Shown here in pieces: positions 8,817 through 17,558 of a DNA stretch of 64,000 bases. The notes beneath the pieces were generated by a model. It worked only from the letters and a program-made list of their open reading frames with translations. It made no database searches and had not been told where the DNA came from. A program made the translations under genes and the position numbers. Origin of the DNA: CAVQAH01 sp963784195. GTDB taxonomy: Bacteria; Acidobacteriota; Vicinamibacteria; Vicinamibacterales; 2-12-FULL-66-21. Each line of letters begins with the position of its first letter. Positions within the stretch are counted from its first letter, which is position 1. The DNA is taken from contig CAWARA010000021.1 of assembly GCA_963784195.1 (NCBI GenBank), forward strand, positions 1 through 64,000, written 5' to 3'.

Positions 8817-10057
8817 CTAATGCCCGCGACCACCGACCGGTCGCAGCAGCTGGCTGATGATCCAGTTCGAGATCGCCTGCCCCTGCCGGCGGCCGACCGC
8901 ATCCCCAGCCCGGAAATGGATCCCCTGGTAAATGCGCGCGTCCACGATATCCGTGGCGGCGTCCGAGAAACGCGAGTAAGGCCGTTCGTTGTCCGGAGCC
9001 GCAATAGTGAGGCTCGTCATCGTGAAATCGACCTATCCGTGCCGAAGAAGTTCTTCAGCATCTCGCTCGCCGCGCCGCCCAGACTATTGGCGCCGGACGT
9101 GTATTCGGGGTAGTTCGGCGTGGCGAGGAGCGGACTCCATGCCGGATCCGGCTCGGTCAGCGGATTGCCATCGTCGTTGCGAATCGCCGTAATCGGCCGC
9201 CAGAAGTTCCAGGCAATCTTGCTGTCCCAGGCGGTTATCATCGCGTCGGCCATGGCAATGCTGACGAGTGCGAACATTCGCGCGCTGTCGCCGAGCTCGA
9301 GTGACTCACTGGCGGCCAGGCCTTGCAATGCGCGGTTCCAATACGCGACCGCATTATCGGCAAAGAACCGGCCGATGTTCGTCTGCTCCTGTGTGCGCGA
9401 GCTTCCCGGGTCCGCTTTGCCCAGCGCCTTGACCTCGTTGTAGTCCTTCACGTATGCGCCGCTGTGCAGAAAAGGCGGATGCGGCGCGGCGCGGAATTCG
9501 TCGGGATTCTTGATCGCGAACGGCGTAAACGTGGCGATGAATTCCGCGACCAGCGGAATCGGAGCGCCCAACGGTGTGAAGGACGTCGGACGCCATTGGC
9601 CCGGACCGGTGCCGCCGACGAAGGTGTCTGGTTTCGCGCGCTGGATGTTATCAGCGGACAGCCGCACCAGGACGCACGCGGCGGCCTGCTCGCCAACCGC
9701 GGCGCCGGCGGTGCCGTACTTGGCGACAGATGCGGCGTACGCCAAGTCGAGCGTAGCGGTCTGCGCCGGGAACAGTGCGACCAGCACCGCATGCGCGGCT
9801 CTGGCCGCAGCAGCGCTCGGCGATCCTGTCGCACCCGGTATCGAACCGCAATAAGGCTCGAATCTGCCCTCGAATGCCTGCACCGCGTCGTACATCGCGA
9901 CGTTCACGAGCGCAACGTCGAACTGCCCCGACGGTCCCCGCCGTGCGCCGGCAGCGACGGCCGCCAGCGTCGTGGCATTCCACTCGGTAATGACATCAGC
10001 TGCCGCGGTACTCGCGCAAACGAGCACCGCGCAAATGAAGAGACCCAGGGTCCTCAT
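8817..10057 (-). pseudogene. Vanadium-dependent haloperoxidase / PAP2-like protein, one frameshift
   Basis: ATG at 10057 follows AGGAGG and starts a signal peptide (MRTLGLFICAVLVCASTAAA). The body matches the secreted vanadium haloperoxidase-like family: VITEWN, VALVNVAMYDAVQAF, KIAWNFWRPITAIRN, YPEYTSGANSLGGAASE, and after the shift YSRFSDAATDIVDARIYQG and GIHFRAGDAVGRRQGQ. The frame breaks near 9034, where one base seems lost between FFGTD and VDFTMTSL. About 413 residues if repaired. In this subgroup the general-acid His of the PSGH motif is Ala, so haloperoxidase activity is not assured. Periplasmic or secreted. Confidence 0.8.
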
Positions 10058-10548
10058 AGAGCCCTCCTAGGCTGTTTTCATGATGAATGGCACACTACTC
10101 CCGGACATTTCAGTGCGTCGAATGCCGTCCTCGCAAAGTCAACGTTGGCCCTTCTCGGTTTCGCAATGCTGGACCTCCGCTCTCGTGAGCTGGTCGCCGG
10201 CCCCGTGCCTACGGATACCCGCAGGCAGCGTCTCTGGACCTGCTCAACGGGTCAACGGTGAGGCATTCGGCAGCACATGCCGGTGTCAGCTCTGTTGGTG
10301 ATAAACGGTGGGAAGGATGCAAAGCGGACAGTCACCGTTGTGCGCTTTGACAACTGGGCGACTTACGTTAGGGAGTAAACCGACAGAACTGTAAGTTCCG
10401 CGGTTTCGCATCTTGAGTTCGGCCTGGGGTCCGACAGTGGCTGGCTAATCCCTGTGTCCAGGGCAAGCGCGAACAAACCCGCGAGCTGTGGTCCTGCGTC
10501 GTCGGCTGCGGCCAGAAATGAAAGAGAAAACCTTCGCCAAGGGCTCTA
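10058..10548. other. Intergenic stretch without a recognisable gene
   Basis: Open frames here are short and lack ribosome sites or family motifs. It lies upstream of the leftward haloperoxidase start and downstream of the leftward NlpC/P60-like gene, so it should contain the haloperoxidase promoter. I see no clear -35/-10 pair. Confidence 0.4.
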
Positions 10549-11586
10549 TTAGCCTACGGCGACCCATTCCGCTTCGACATCCACGAACTCATCCGACGCA
10601 CTCAGCCAGGCAGGCACGCAGGCGCCATTCACTTCTCCCAGACTACGCCGCAAGGCCTCGTTGTACGCATCCGCATATAGGGTCGAGCATACGATCGCCT
10701 GAGTGGTGGGATGCTGTTTCTCGCTGCTATAGAACCCCTGCTTCCGTACCGCAACGTTGTACCAAATTTGAGCAATCAATCCGAAGCTGTATGGCTGCGT
10801 CAATCGACTCATCGCACGCACACAAAGGCGCCAACCGGTGGCGTCGGTTGGTACGTACTTGGACCGGCGAAACCTGAGGATGTTCTTGCCATCGCAATAT
10901 TCATCGAGGCTCGTCAGCCTGACGTTTCCCCCGGAAGCGAGTCCGTCGAACGTAGCTTCGACAACACTCTGATCGTCCCCCAGATACATCGCGGCATGAG
11001 TCCAACGACCGTCTTGAGTCGCATAACCGCCTTCCGCCTGAACCTCGGCGATTAATTGCGATATCCGGTCCGGTTCTTGTTCGCGTGACAGCAGCAAGTC
11101 TCCAGGTCGGAGATTCGAGGTGCCCACAAGCTTTCCGAAAGTCCTGGTGCCTCGGGGGAGCGCCCGACGCGCAGCGCTAGATGATGCCGCCTTACGATCG
11201 GGGTGAAGTTCAAACTGCGAAGTTGATGGGGACGGCTGCTGACGTACTACCGGTAGTGGTTCGCTTGCGGTCACGCTCTCCTTGGCTTCGAACTCATCGT
11301 GGTGAACCGTCGCGGCGCTCTTATGCTCGGGGCGGACGTGTTTCAAGGAAACGATCTCAACCCGAGTGACCGTGCCTGACTCTGGCTGCCACCAGAGTTT
11401 GACCTCACGCCCCTCCGTAATACCCAATTCCTGGAGGGACTCGCCCGCATAACCTGCAATCGCCTCTGGAACGAATGCCAGAGTCCGCTGCTCATCAGGA
11501 GCTGTCACGTATCCGAGCGCGTCACTTGCTACGCGCACGATGACGCCGTCCGATGCAACGATGTTCGGCGCGGCTGCAGTGGACAT
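10549..11586 (-). CDS. Permuted NlpC/P60 (YiiX/YebB-like) cysteine hydrolase
   Basis: 345 residues. The C-terminal 200 residues carry the permuted papain-fold signature: NLRPGDLLLSREQ, then GRWTHAAMYLGDD with the catalytic His, VVEATFDG with the acidic partner, and later IVCSTLYADAYNEA with the nucleophilic Cys. This order (His first, Cys late) defines the YiiX-like group, which cleaves amide or thioester bonds in peptidoglycan or lipid. The first 90 residues form a separate beta-rich domain (GVIVRVASDALGYVTAPD, EGREVKLWWQPESG) that I cannot assign; a Pro/Ser-rich linker joins them. ATG at 11586 is used; a GTG at 11610 is possible. No signal peptide is visible. Confidence 0.75.
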   Translation of the reverse strand: MSTAAAPNIVASDGVIVRVASDALGYVTAPDEQRTLAFVPEAIAGYAGESLQELGITEGREVKLWWQPESGTVTRVEIVSLKHVRPEHKSAATVHHDEFEAKESVTASEPLPVVRQQPSPSTSQFELHPDRKAASSSAARRALPRGTRTFGKLVGTSNLRPGDLLLSREQEPDRISQLIAEVQAEGGYATQDGRWTHAAMYLGDDQSVVEATFDGLASGGNVRLTSLDEYCDGKNILRFRRSKYVPTDATGWRLCVRAMSRLTQPYSFGLIAQIWYNVAVRKQGFYSSEKQHPTTQAIVCSTLYADAYNEALRRSLGEVNGACVPAWLSASDEFVDVEAEWVAVG

Positions 11587-11765
11587 GGAAGAGGGTGGAA
11601 TTCTACACAACTCTCTACGCGAAACAACATCGCAGATTGATCATCAGCTCAGCAGCGTCGCAGTCGAGATTGGCTTGCGCGGCAGACCACTGTCGCCCCC
11701 TCGTAACGCCTTTGCCTGTGAGAAGCAGTTGATACGTCGTCGATGCGAACAGCAATATCCTTGAA

Positions 11766-13055
11766 CTACGCGAGAGTGGCGGAACTGGCAGACGCACCAG
11801 CTTGAGGGACGGGCGCTCCCACGGTTGCGGGCCCCTGCGCGACTAGAACGGCCGCGGCCAGATCACCGGTCGCGTTGAGCACCGTCGCGAAGATGTCTGG
11901 AAGAGCGTCGACGGCAATCAGAATGCCGATACCTTCGAGCGGCAGGCCGATCGACAGGAACATCGGCGCCAGCATCAGGAACGCCCCGCGGGGCACACCC
12001 GGTCCGGCGAATGAGAGGAAGACGATCGTCAAGGCAATCGTCAGGTAGGCCATGGGTCCGAGCGGGACCTGATAGAACCAGGCGATGAAGAGCGCGCCGA
12101 ACGTCCACGACACCGGCGCGGCGAACTTGAAGACCGAGACGGCCAGCGGCAGCACGAATCCGGTGACGTCCTTGGGAAGCTGCAACTCGTCTTCGGCGCC
12201 GCGCACCAGCGCCGGCAGCGACGCGATGGACGAGCTCGACGAGAACGCGATCGTCTGTGCGGGCAGCGCCGCGCGCGCGAACGCCCGCATCGGCAGGCGC
12301 GCCGCGATCGCGAGCGTCGGGTACAACAACAGCACGAACACGATACAGGCAATCGAGTAGGCCGCTATATAGAAGCCCATCGCACCCACGAACCCCGCGC
12401 CGCCATGCGCGCCGAGGCTCAGCATCAACACGAAGACTCCCGCCGGCGCCAGCCAAATGATCCAGCCGACGAGCACCAGCATCGCATCGCCCAGTCCCTG
12501 GAAGAACCGCAGCACCACCTCCCGTGATTCCGACGGAACGCGCGTCAACGCCATCGCGAACGCCAACGTGAACACGACGAGCGGCAGCATCTCGCCATTG
12601 GCAGCCGCGGCAATGGGATTCGTGGGAATCAACGACTGGACCCAGTTCCAGAATCCGACCGGATTGGGACCGGCGGAGAGCGACGCCGCGGCCTCGGCAG
12701 CGCCTGGCGGAAGCCCCGGACGCACGGTCACGAGGCGCGACAGCCAGGAGAAGGCGGCGATTCCCAGCGGAATCGCCAGAATTGTGGCGCCGGCGAGCAT
12801 CGCGAGGAACACCAGCAGCGTGCGTCCGCCGATGCGGCTGATCGCACCGACGTTCGACGTCGATGCGACACCGGTGATCACCAGCGACACCACCAACGGG
12901 ATGATCGTCATGCGAATCGCGTTCACCCACAACGTGCCGGCAGGGGCGACGGCGTCTACCACGCGCACGAGCGTGCTGTTGTGGCTGGCGGCAATCGCGA
13001 GGCCGAGAACCAGCCCTGCGCCAAGGCCGACGAGAACTCGTCTGCTCTCTTTCAT
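11766..13055 (-). CDS. Dicarboxylate/amino acid:cation symporter (DAACS family)
   Basis: 429 residues, strongly hydrophobic, with the GltP/DctA layout: eight helices and two re-entrant hairpins. The HP1 signature SSSSSIASLP is the serine-rich re-entrant loop, VTGFVLPLAVSVFKFAAP is TM7 in place of the usual NMDG region, and GVPRGAFLMLAPMFLSIGLP is HP2. These inner-membrane proteins take up glutamate, aspartate or C4-dicarboxylates with sodium or protons. The NMDGT motif that binds cation in TM7 is not conserved here, so substrate or coupling may differ. Start ATG at 13055; no strong ribosome site. It stands alone between oppositely unrelated genes. Confidence 0.85.
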   Translation of the reverse strand: MKESRRVLVGLGAGLVLGLAIAASHNSTLVRVVDAVAPAGTLWVNAIRMTIIPLVVSLVITGVASTSNVGAISRIGGRTLLVFLAMLAGATILAIPLGIAAFSWLSRLVTVRPGLPPGAAEAAASLSAGPNPVGFWNWVQSLIPTNPIAAAANGEMLPLVVFTLAFAMALTRVPSESREVVLRFFQGLGDAMLVLVGWIIWLAPAGVFVLMLSLGAHGGAGFVGAMGFYIAAYSIACIVFVLLLYPTLAIAARLPMRAFARAALPAQTIAFSSSSSIASLPALVRGAEDELQLPKDVTGFVLPLAVSVFKFAAPVSWTFGALFIAWFYQVPLGPMAYLTIALTIVFLSFAGPGVPRGAFLMLAPMFLSIGLPLEGIGILIAVDALPDIFATVLNATGDLAAAVLVAQGPATVGAPVPQAGASASSATLA

Positions 13056-13335
13056 CAGCGTGCCTGCGCCGACTTCACGCGCTCCCGGACGACTCGCCAG
13101 CGCCGGTTCCGACGCCGCGCCTTTGTGACGATCAATGGGGTTCTCCTCAGCATCTGCCTGTCGAGTGAGTTAGACGCCAGAATCTATCACGCACGGATGA
13201 GCCAGTAGCGGAAATCCTCCCAGATTTGGGCGGTCTCCCCCCTTGCTCACTCGAACTTGATGGTCTTTTTCTGAACCGGAGCCGCACCGTGCGAGGCACG
13301 GGCATGATCCGTCGTCATCTCGCGGCGGGACGTTC

Positions 13336-14265
13336 TCAGGCATTCGTGAGCGACTTCCACTGCCTCAGCCGCTCTGCGATCAACTCGGCGCGTTTCCGAT
13401 CGTCGCCGCCGTCCAGGATGCTCAAGTCCTGAGGATCGGCGCGCAAGTAAACACCGGACGTCCGCGCGTTGACGTTCGTCTGAGCGTCCGAATGAGTTGT
13501 CCAGTACCCGGCCGCGCGATCGGCGGACTCCAGCAGGATTTCTCCCGTCCCGTCCAGCTGTGGTGCGTTAGGATCCCGAGGCCGTTCCCCCTTCCAATAA
13601 TAGAAGACGCCCGAAGGCTGCTTCCTCTCCTTCGTCGCTTCGCACCTGTATCTCGCTGATAGCCTGCCGTCCTCTTGCCATGAGCGGCCAGCGACGTCAA
13701 GCGCACCGTCGCGGTCGCGCGAGATCCGCAAGAGGCTCACGGCGGAAGGTTCCTGGATGCTGCGCTCCGTCAGTGAAAACTGCCACCACAGGCCTTCGAT
13801 GCGGGCGACACGGCCCTCACTCTCGATCGCGTTCCGGAGCTTCTGGTTGATGACTCTCATCTCGGTAGCGCTCTTCGCGTCGTCGTACCGTACAGACGTG
13901 AGGCCGAGGAGATCGCTCGGAAGTTTCGCGCCGTTCGCATGAAGGATGAAGGTTCGGCGCATTCCCAGGGTTCCACCGAAAAGGCCGGCTTCGAAGACGA
14001 CGTTGTCTCGCGGAGAAGCCTGGCCGGATTCCGTGGGAGGAGATGCGGACGTACTTTTGGTCGTCCAGTCGTCGCGAGCGAACGCGAACGCGGCGAAGTC
14101 GACTTCATGCGCGAGCTGGACGAGGCGCTCAAGGGTGGTGGTCCCAGGATTGAACGATGTCGTCCAAGGTTCTACGTGCGCGACGTCTTCGAGACCGCGT
14201 GTCAGCCCCTGTATCAGCTTCTCCTGTTTTCCTGACGAGCCCAGGAAGATGCGCGGCTTGATCAT
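13336..14265 (-). CDS. TIR-like (CAP12/TIR_2-type) nucleotide-binding protein with C-terminal beta-rich domain
   Basis: 309 residues; ATG at 14265 has GGGAGG upstream. Residues 1 to about 130 are the TIR-like fold found in CBASS/Pycsar effectors (PF10137 type): KPRIFLGSSGKQEKLIQGL, VDFAAFAFARDDW, RDNVVFEAGLFGGTLG with the presumed catalytic Glu, and RRTFILHANG. These domains hydrolyse NAD+ when triggered. Residues about 165 to 300 form a second domain: SGVFYYWKGERP, GTGEILLESADRAAGYWTT, SGVYLRADP. The pattern of aromatic strands ending in GYW-T and GVYLR recalls the Cap15 beta-barrel of CBASS effectors, a nucleotide or lipid sensor. The first domain is well supported; the second is inference. 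A frameshifted nucleotidyltransferase is divergent 170 bp away. Confidence 0.75.
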   Translation of the reverse strand: MIKPRIFLGSSGKQEKLIQGLTRGLEDVAHVEPWTTSFNPGTTTLERLVQLAHEVDFAAFAFARDDWTTKSTSASPPTESGQASPRDNVVFEAGLFGGTLGMRRTFILHANGAKLPSDLLGLTSVRYDDAKSATEMRVINQKLRNAIESEGRVARIEGLWWQFSLTERSIQEPSAVSLLRISRDRDGALDVAGRSWQEDGRLSARYRCEATKERKQPSGVFYYWKGERPRDPNAPQLDGTGEILLESADRAAGYWTTHSDAQTNVNARTSGVYLRADPQDLSILDGGDDRKRAELIAERLRQWKSLTNA

Positions 14266-14434
14266 CCGTCCTCCCGAGAGCGGGCCGGTGCGGCGCCCGT
14301 GGTGGTTACCGATGCGCCCCAACGATGCTGAGACCCGCAGGGCTCGCTCGACCACAGCTCAGTGATAGATACCGTCTGCGATTTTAGCTTACAGGATAAT
14401 CCTGGGAAGCTCCGCGCCCTCGAAAGATCAACCA

Positions 14435-15255
14435 ATGACGTCACATGACGAGATCGTAGCGGCCCGTGAAGCACTTCTCCGGCGGACGGTGGCGTACTTC
14501 GCCGAGCAACCTGATGTAGTCGGCATGTTCCTGGCTGGTTCGCTTCCGGCCGGGAGCGCCGACGCGTATCGGACATCGATCTCCGCGTGATCGCTACTCC
14601 CGAGGGCCAGGCCCGGTTGGTCGCCCAACGTCTCGTGGCGCCAGGCCATTGGGGTGACCTGCTCTTCAACGAATGGCTGGACGGGACACAGCACTGCGTC
14701 TCGCACTTCCGTCCTTTTTTGAAGATCGACGTCTTCTACTGGAACACCACCATGTTCCAGCCTTCTCCCTGGTTCAAGTTCCCCGCCGCGATCCTCCTCG
14801 ATCGTACGGGCATCATCGAACAGGTTCTGAGTCGGTCGGCGGAGCTCCCGTTTCCAGCGGTCTCCGAGACGGAAGTCAGCCGCGTGCTGAGCAAGGCGCT
14901 CGCCGCGGCGCACGAAGTGGTACGTCGAGCGCGTCGTGGCGAACTGGTCTTCGCGCAGTCGCTGCTCGAAGAACTTCGCTGGTACATGATTCGGCTGGAC
15001 GAGTGGCTGGTGGGGTTCGATCGGACGACGCCGTCAGACCACAAAGTCGATGATCGAATGAGCCCGCTGCTGTCTTCAGCGCTCCGGGCGTCGTATGCGC
15101 CGCTCGACGCCGAAGCGCTCGACGAGGCCGTGGTCGCGCTTGGCGAGGTCCTCCTGCAGCAGATTCCTGATCTGCATGGCGCGTTCGCACTGGGACGCTC
15201 GCTGGAGAACGACCTGCATGCCGCAAGGATCGTCACGACACGACAGATCGCGTAG
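14435..15255 (+). pseudogene. Nucleotidyltransferase-fold protein, one frameshift
   Basis: ATG at 14435 begins TSHDEIVAAREALLRRTVAYF, then GMFLAGSLPAGSADAY. One missing base near 14572 separates this from SDIDLRVIATPEG. Joined, the sequence gives the polymerase-beta signature GS-x9-DxD, with the third acidic residue in FLKIDVFYWN. The C-terminal half is helical (RWYMIRLDEWLVGF, GAFALGRSLENDL). About 273 residues if repaired. It most resembles aminoglycoside adenylyltransferase or minimal nucleotidyltransferase proteins rather than a CD-NTase. Because the break lies inside the catalytic motif, the gene is inactive as sequenced. It is divergent from the TIR-like gene and could share its promoter region. 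Confidence 0.7.
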
Positions 15256-15396
15256 CGCCGTGCGGCATCAGTGAGGGTCGAGGCCCGGTTGACGCCAGGG
15301 CAACCCTAGGGGTACGCTCAAGGAGCTTTCCTGAGCCCTGCCGCTCGCGCCCATCCTGGCGCCACTCCAGCCTCACCAAAGCCATCGTGAGGTGTC

Positions 15397-15774
15397 ATGC
15401 TCAAGCTTGTTTCGTCCGGATCCAGTGTCGGCCGACGCGAACCACGGCGGCAGTACGCCGGTGGCCGCCTGGCTCTGCTGCAACACATCGAAGCCCAGCG
15501 TGCATCGGGTGAGGCCACGCAACGAACTGTCGCGCGCGCACGGCACACGATCGTCGAGGAACATCGCCGGGCTGACGTGACGTTAGCCGCGCGCCTCGAG
15601 GAAATTCATGCGCGCCTGCTCGCCTTGTCCGCGGCAGTCGAGATGGAGATGGATCGGCTCGAAATCGTGTCCGCTGACATCCAGCGCTTATCGGCACCGC
15701 AGATTCCGAGTGAGGCCGACGTCGCTGTCAGGAGAGATCATGGACAGCACGGCCTTCCCGACGAAACCGATTGA
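15397..15774 (+). CDS. Hypothetical protein with predicted coiled coil
   Basis: 125 residues, ATG preceded by GAGGTG. The centre, from HIEAQRASGEATQRTVARAR through LAARLEEIHARLLALSAAVE, is a long charged amphipathic helix likely to form a coiled coil. No family is recognised. Its 3-prime end overlaps the next gene by 35 bp in another frame, the usual sign of translational coupling. Confidence 0.5.
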   Translation: MLKLVSSGSSVGRREPRRQYAGGRLALLQHIEAQRASGEATQRTVARARHTIVEEHRRADVTLAARLEEIHARLLALSAAVEMEMDRLEIVSADIQRLSAPQIPSEADVAVRRDHGQHGLPDETD

Positions 15775-16093
15775 CGTCGTTGCGCTGACGACGGTCGAAT
15801 TCACGTTCGACGTCGATGGGAACGATGGCCCATCGCTCGACGTCGTGTGCGCGAGGTTCGTCGATGACGCCAATCGAGCCCTCGTGTGGTTGATCCGGTT
15901 TCGGGCGCTCAGGGAGTGGCTCGCGCGAGCGGATATGGCGGCCTGGCAGCACGATGGATTGCGCACGCCCGGTGACATCAGCGAAGTAGCTGCGCGTTTC
16001 GAGCTGAACGATCAGTGGGAGTTCGATCCGGCCAGATTCTGTTCGGCTGTCGATGCCGTCGTGTCAGAACGCACGGGAACGGCTCGAAGCTGA
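15740..16093 (+). CDS. Hypothetical protein
   Basis: 117 residues; ATG at 15740 follows AGGAGAG and lies inside the end of the preceding gene. The sequence starts TAFPTKPIDVVALTTVEFTF and contains DDANRALVWLIRFRALREWL, a mixed alpha/beta composition without signal peptide or membrane span. I recognise no domain. The overlap suggests it is made together with the coiled-coil protein upstream. Confidence 0.5.
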   Translation: MDSTAFPTKPIDVVALTTVEFTFDVDGNDGPSLDVVCARFVDDANRALVWLIRFRALREWLARADMAAWQHDGLRTPGDISEVAARFELNDQWEFDPARFCSAVDAVVSERTGTARS

Positions 16094-16179
16094 CGGTGAC
16101 GTCACGTCACCTGGGGAAACATTGAGATGCGGCTGCGCAGGCGGCACCAGGCTCCGCTTGCGCAGCACGCACGAGCCGT

Positions 16180-16476
16180 CTACCAGCGCTCGGAACGACG
16201 ACCCCGGCCGCCGCCGCCGCCGGACTCGGATTTCGGACGGGCCTCGTTGACGGTCAGCTGCCGCCCGCCGAGGCTGTAATCGGCCAGTTGACGAATGGCG
16301 GCCTGTGCCTCTTCGTCGGTGGACATTTCGACGAAGGCAAAACCACGCGCGCGACCCGTCGCGTTATCCCGCACCACGTTGACGCTCTCGACGGTTCCGG
16401 CCGCTGCAAACAGCGTCTGGAGGTCCTGGTCACTGGTCTCGTACGGGAGGTTGCCGACGTAAAGCTTTCTAGCCAT
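16180..16476 (-). CDS. RNA-binding protein with one RRM domain
   Basis: 98 residues. Single RNA recognition motif with RNP2 KLYVGNLPY at the N-terminus and RNP1 RGFAFVEM in the middle, followed by a Gly/Arg-rich tail (SESGGGGGRGRRSERW). This is the cyanobacterial Rbp/glycine-rich RBP type widespread in bacteria, which binds single-stranded RNA and is often cold-inducible. ATG at 16476 is the family start; the longer upstream frame has no family match. A 237-bp gap separates it from the next leftward gene. Confidence 0.9.
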   Translation of the reverse strand: MARKLYVGNLPYETSDQDLQTLFAAAGTVESVNVVRDNATGRARGFAFVEMSTDEEAQAAIRQLADYSLGGRQLTVNEARPKSESGGGGGRGRRSERW

Positions 16477-16712
16477 GTAAGTACTCGCTTCCGCTCCACT
16501 CAGGAGCATTGACATTGACGTTTGGATCCGAATGGACCCGAGATGGATTCGGCTGGTGCTAGGCGATCACGTCGGAAGGAGAAGCGAGACTGAAGACTCG
16601 ATTCCGCTCTGGGCGCGGCTGCTGCAGAAGGCTGTCTTCCACCTGAGGACGCATCATACCACGTCTCGGCGGAGACGCCGGGAGGTGAAGCTCGAGCGCA
16701 ACTCGGCGCAGG

Positions 16713-16904
16713 CTAGACCGCGACCCAGGTCTCCACTTTGGCCAGGTTGACGGCGATGCTGCATTCGCCCAGCCGGGCACACACGTAGATCGTGGAGCCC
16801 AGCGTTTTCTCGCCCAGCCGACGCCGCAGCTTCGTTTGCGGCTGATGACAGACGGGGCACTGATGAACGGGTGGCGGCACGTCTGTGCGCTTCAACTGGC
16901 TCAT
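16713..16904 (-). CDS. Small zinc-ribbon-like protein
   Basis: 63 residues, ATG at 16904 with a strong AGGAGG site. CPVCHQPQ near the N-terminus and YVCARLGEC later supply four cysteines spaced as in zinc ribbons, with LRRRLGEKTLGSTI between them. Function unknown; such proteins bind nucleic acid or other proteins. It lies in a row of small leftward genes. Confidence 0.6.
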   Translation of the reverse strand: MSQLKRTDVPPPVHQCPVCHQPQTKLRRRLGEKTLGSTIYVCARLGECSIAVNLAKVETWVAV

Positions 16905-16938
16905 GATCTCCTCCCTGGTGTGGTGGGGGGTGAACCCC

Positions 16939-17157
16939 TCAGTGAACGGTCGGACTCTCACCGCGGTCGAGCGCGGCCTGCAGCGCATCGATGGCGACTT
17001 CAAGCGTGACGATCCGGTCGTTCTCGCGAAGCCGCGATATCGGCTTGCCGACGGGGACGTCATCCCCTCGCCGGTGCTGTATCTCCAGTGCGCTCGCGAG
17101 CTCGAGCTCGAGGGAGTCCAGGAAACTCAACAAGAACGGATCGACTTGCCACGTCAT
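16939..17157 (-). CDS. Hypothetical small protein
   Basis: 72 residues beginning MTWQVDPFLLSFLDSLELEL and ending VTLEVAIDALQAALDRGE, mostly helical. No domain recognised. The ribosome site is weak; it is kept because it lies in phase with a run of short leftward genes and has codon use like its neighbours. Confidence 0.35.
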   Translation of the reverse strand: MTWQVDPFLLSFLDSLELELASALEIQHRRGDDVPVGKPISRLRENDRIVTLEVAIDALQAALDRGESPTVH

Positions 17158-17170
17158 TGCGTCCGCCGCT

Positions 17171-17404
17171 CTAAGCGTGCCCCACAATACCGGCCTCTGG
17201 TTCAGCAACGAGCCGCGCGACGGTCGATGTGTCAGGTGCCTTTGTGTACGCGACCTTCACGATCACGGTGAACGCCAGAAGAACGGTCGCTACCGCGGCG
17301 TAGCCGGCCTGACCGATCGTGCCCGGCACAGAGAAGAGAGCGGCCACGCTCAAACAGGTGAGAAGAAGTGCTACGCCCTGAATCGATCCGGAGCGGGTGT
17401 GCAT
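17171..17404 (-). CDS. Small two-helix membrane protein
   Basis: 77 residues. Two hydrophobic segments, GVALLLTCLSVAALF and GYAAVATVLLAFTVIVKVAY, separated by a short polar turn predict an inner-membrane hairpin with both ends on the same side. No family recognised. It precedes the small helical protein by 13 bp, suggesting co-transcription. Confidence 0.45.
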   Translation of the reverse strand: MHTRSGSIQGVALLLTCLSVAALFSVPGTIGQAGYAAVATVLLAFTVIVKVAYTKAPDTSTVARLVAEPEAGIVGHA

Positions 17405-17558
17405 CTGGAGCCCTCGTCGCACCGTGCCGACTCTAGGTTGGAAGAACGGATTCCCTGCCAACCACTTTGATGAGGCTGGCGGTCGGTGCAGACCGTGAGG
17501 CTCAGGAAAGGACCATCAGCATATCGTACTCTCGGGATTCCCGATAACGGCGCGCCGG

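Noticed and set aside
10080..10301. Small rightward gene upstream of the haloperoxidase
   Set aside because: No ribosome site, composition unlike neighbours and no family; more likely a promoter region.
14435..15255. Complete CBASS operon with the TIR-like gene
   Set aside because: The nucleotidyltransferase lacks clear CD-NTase features, is broken and is divergent; no Cap2/Cap3 genes are present. Only a possible link is reported.
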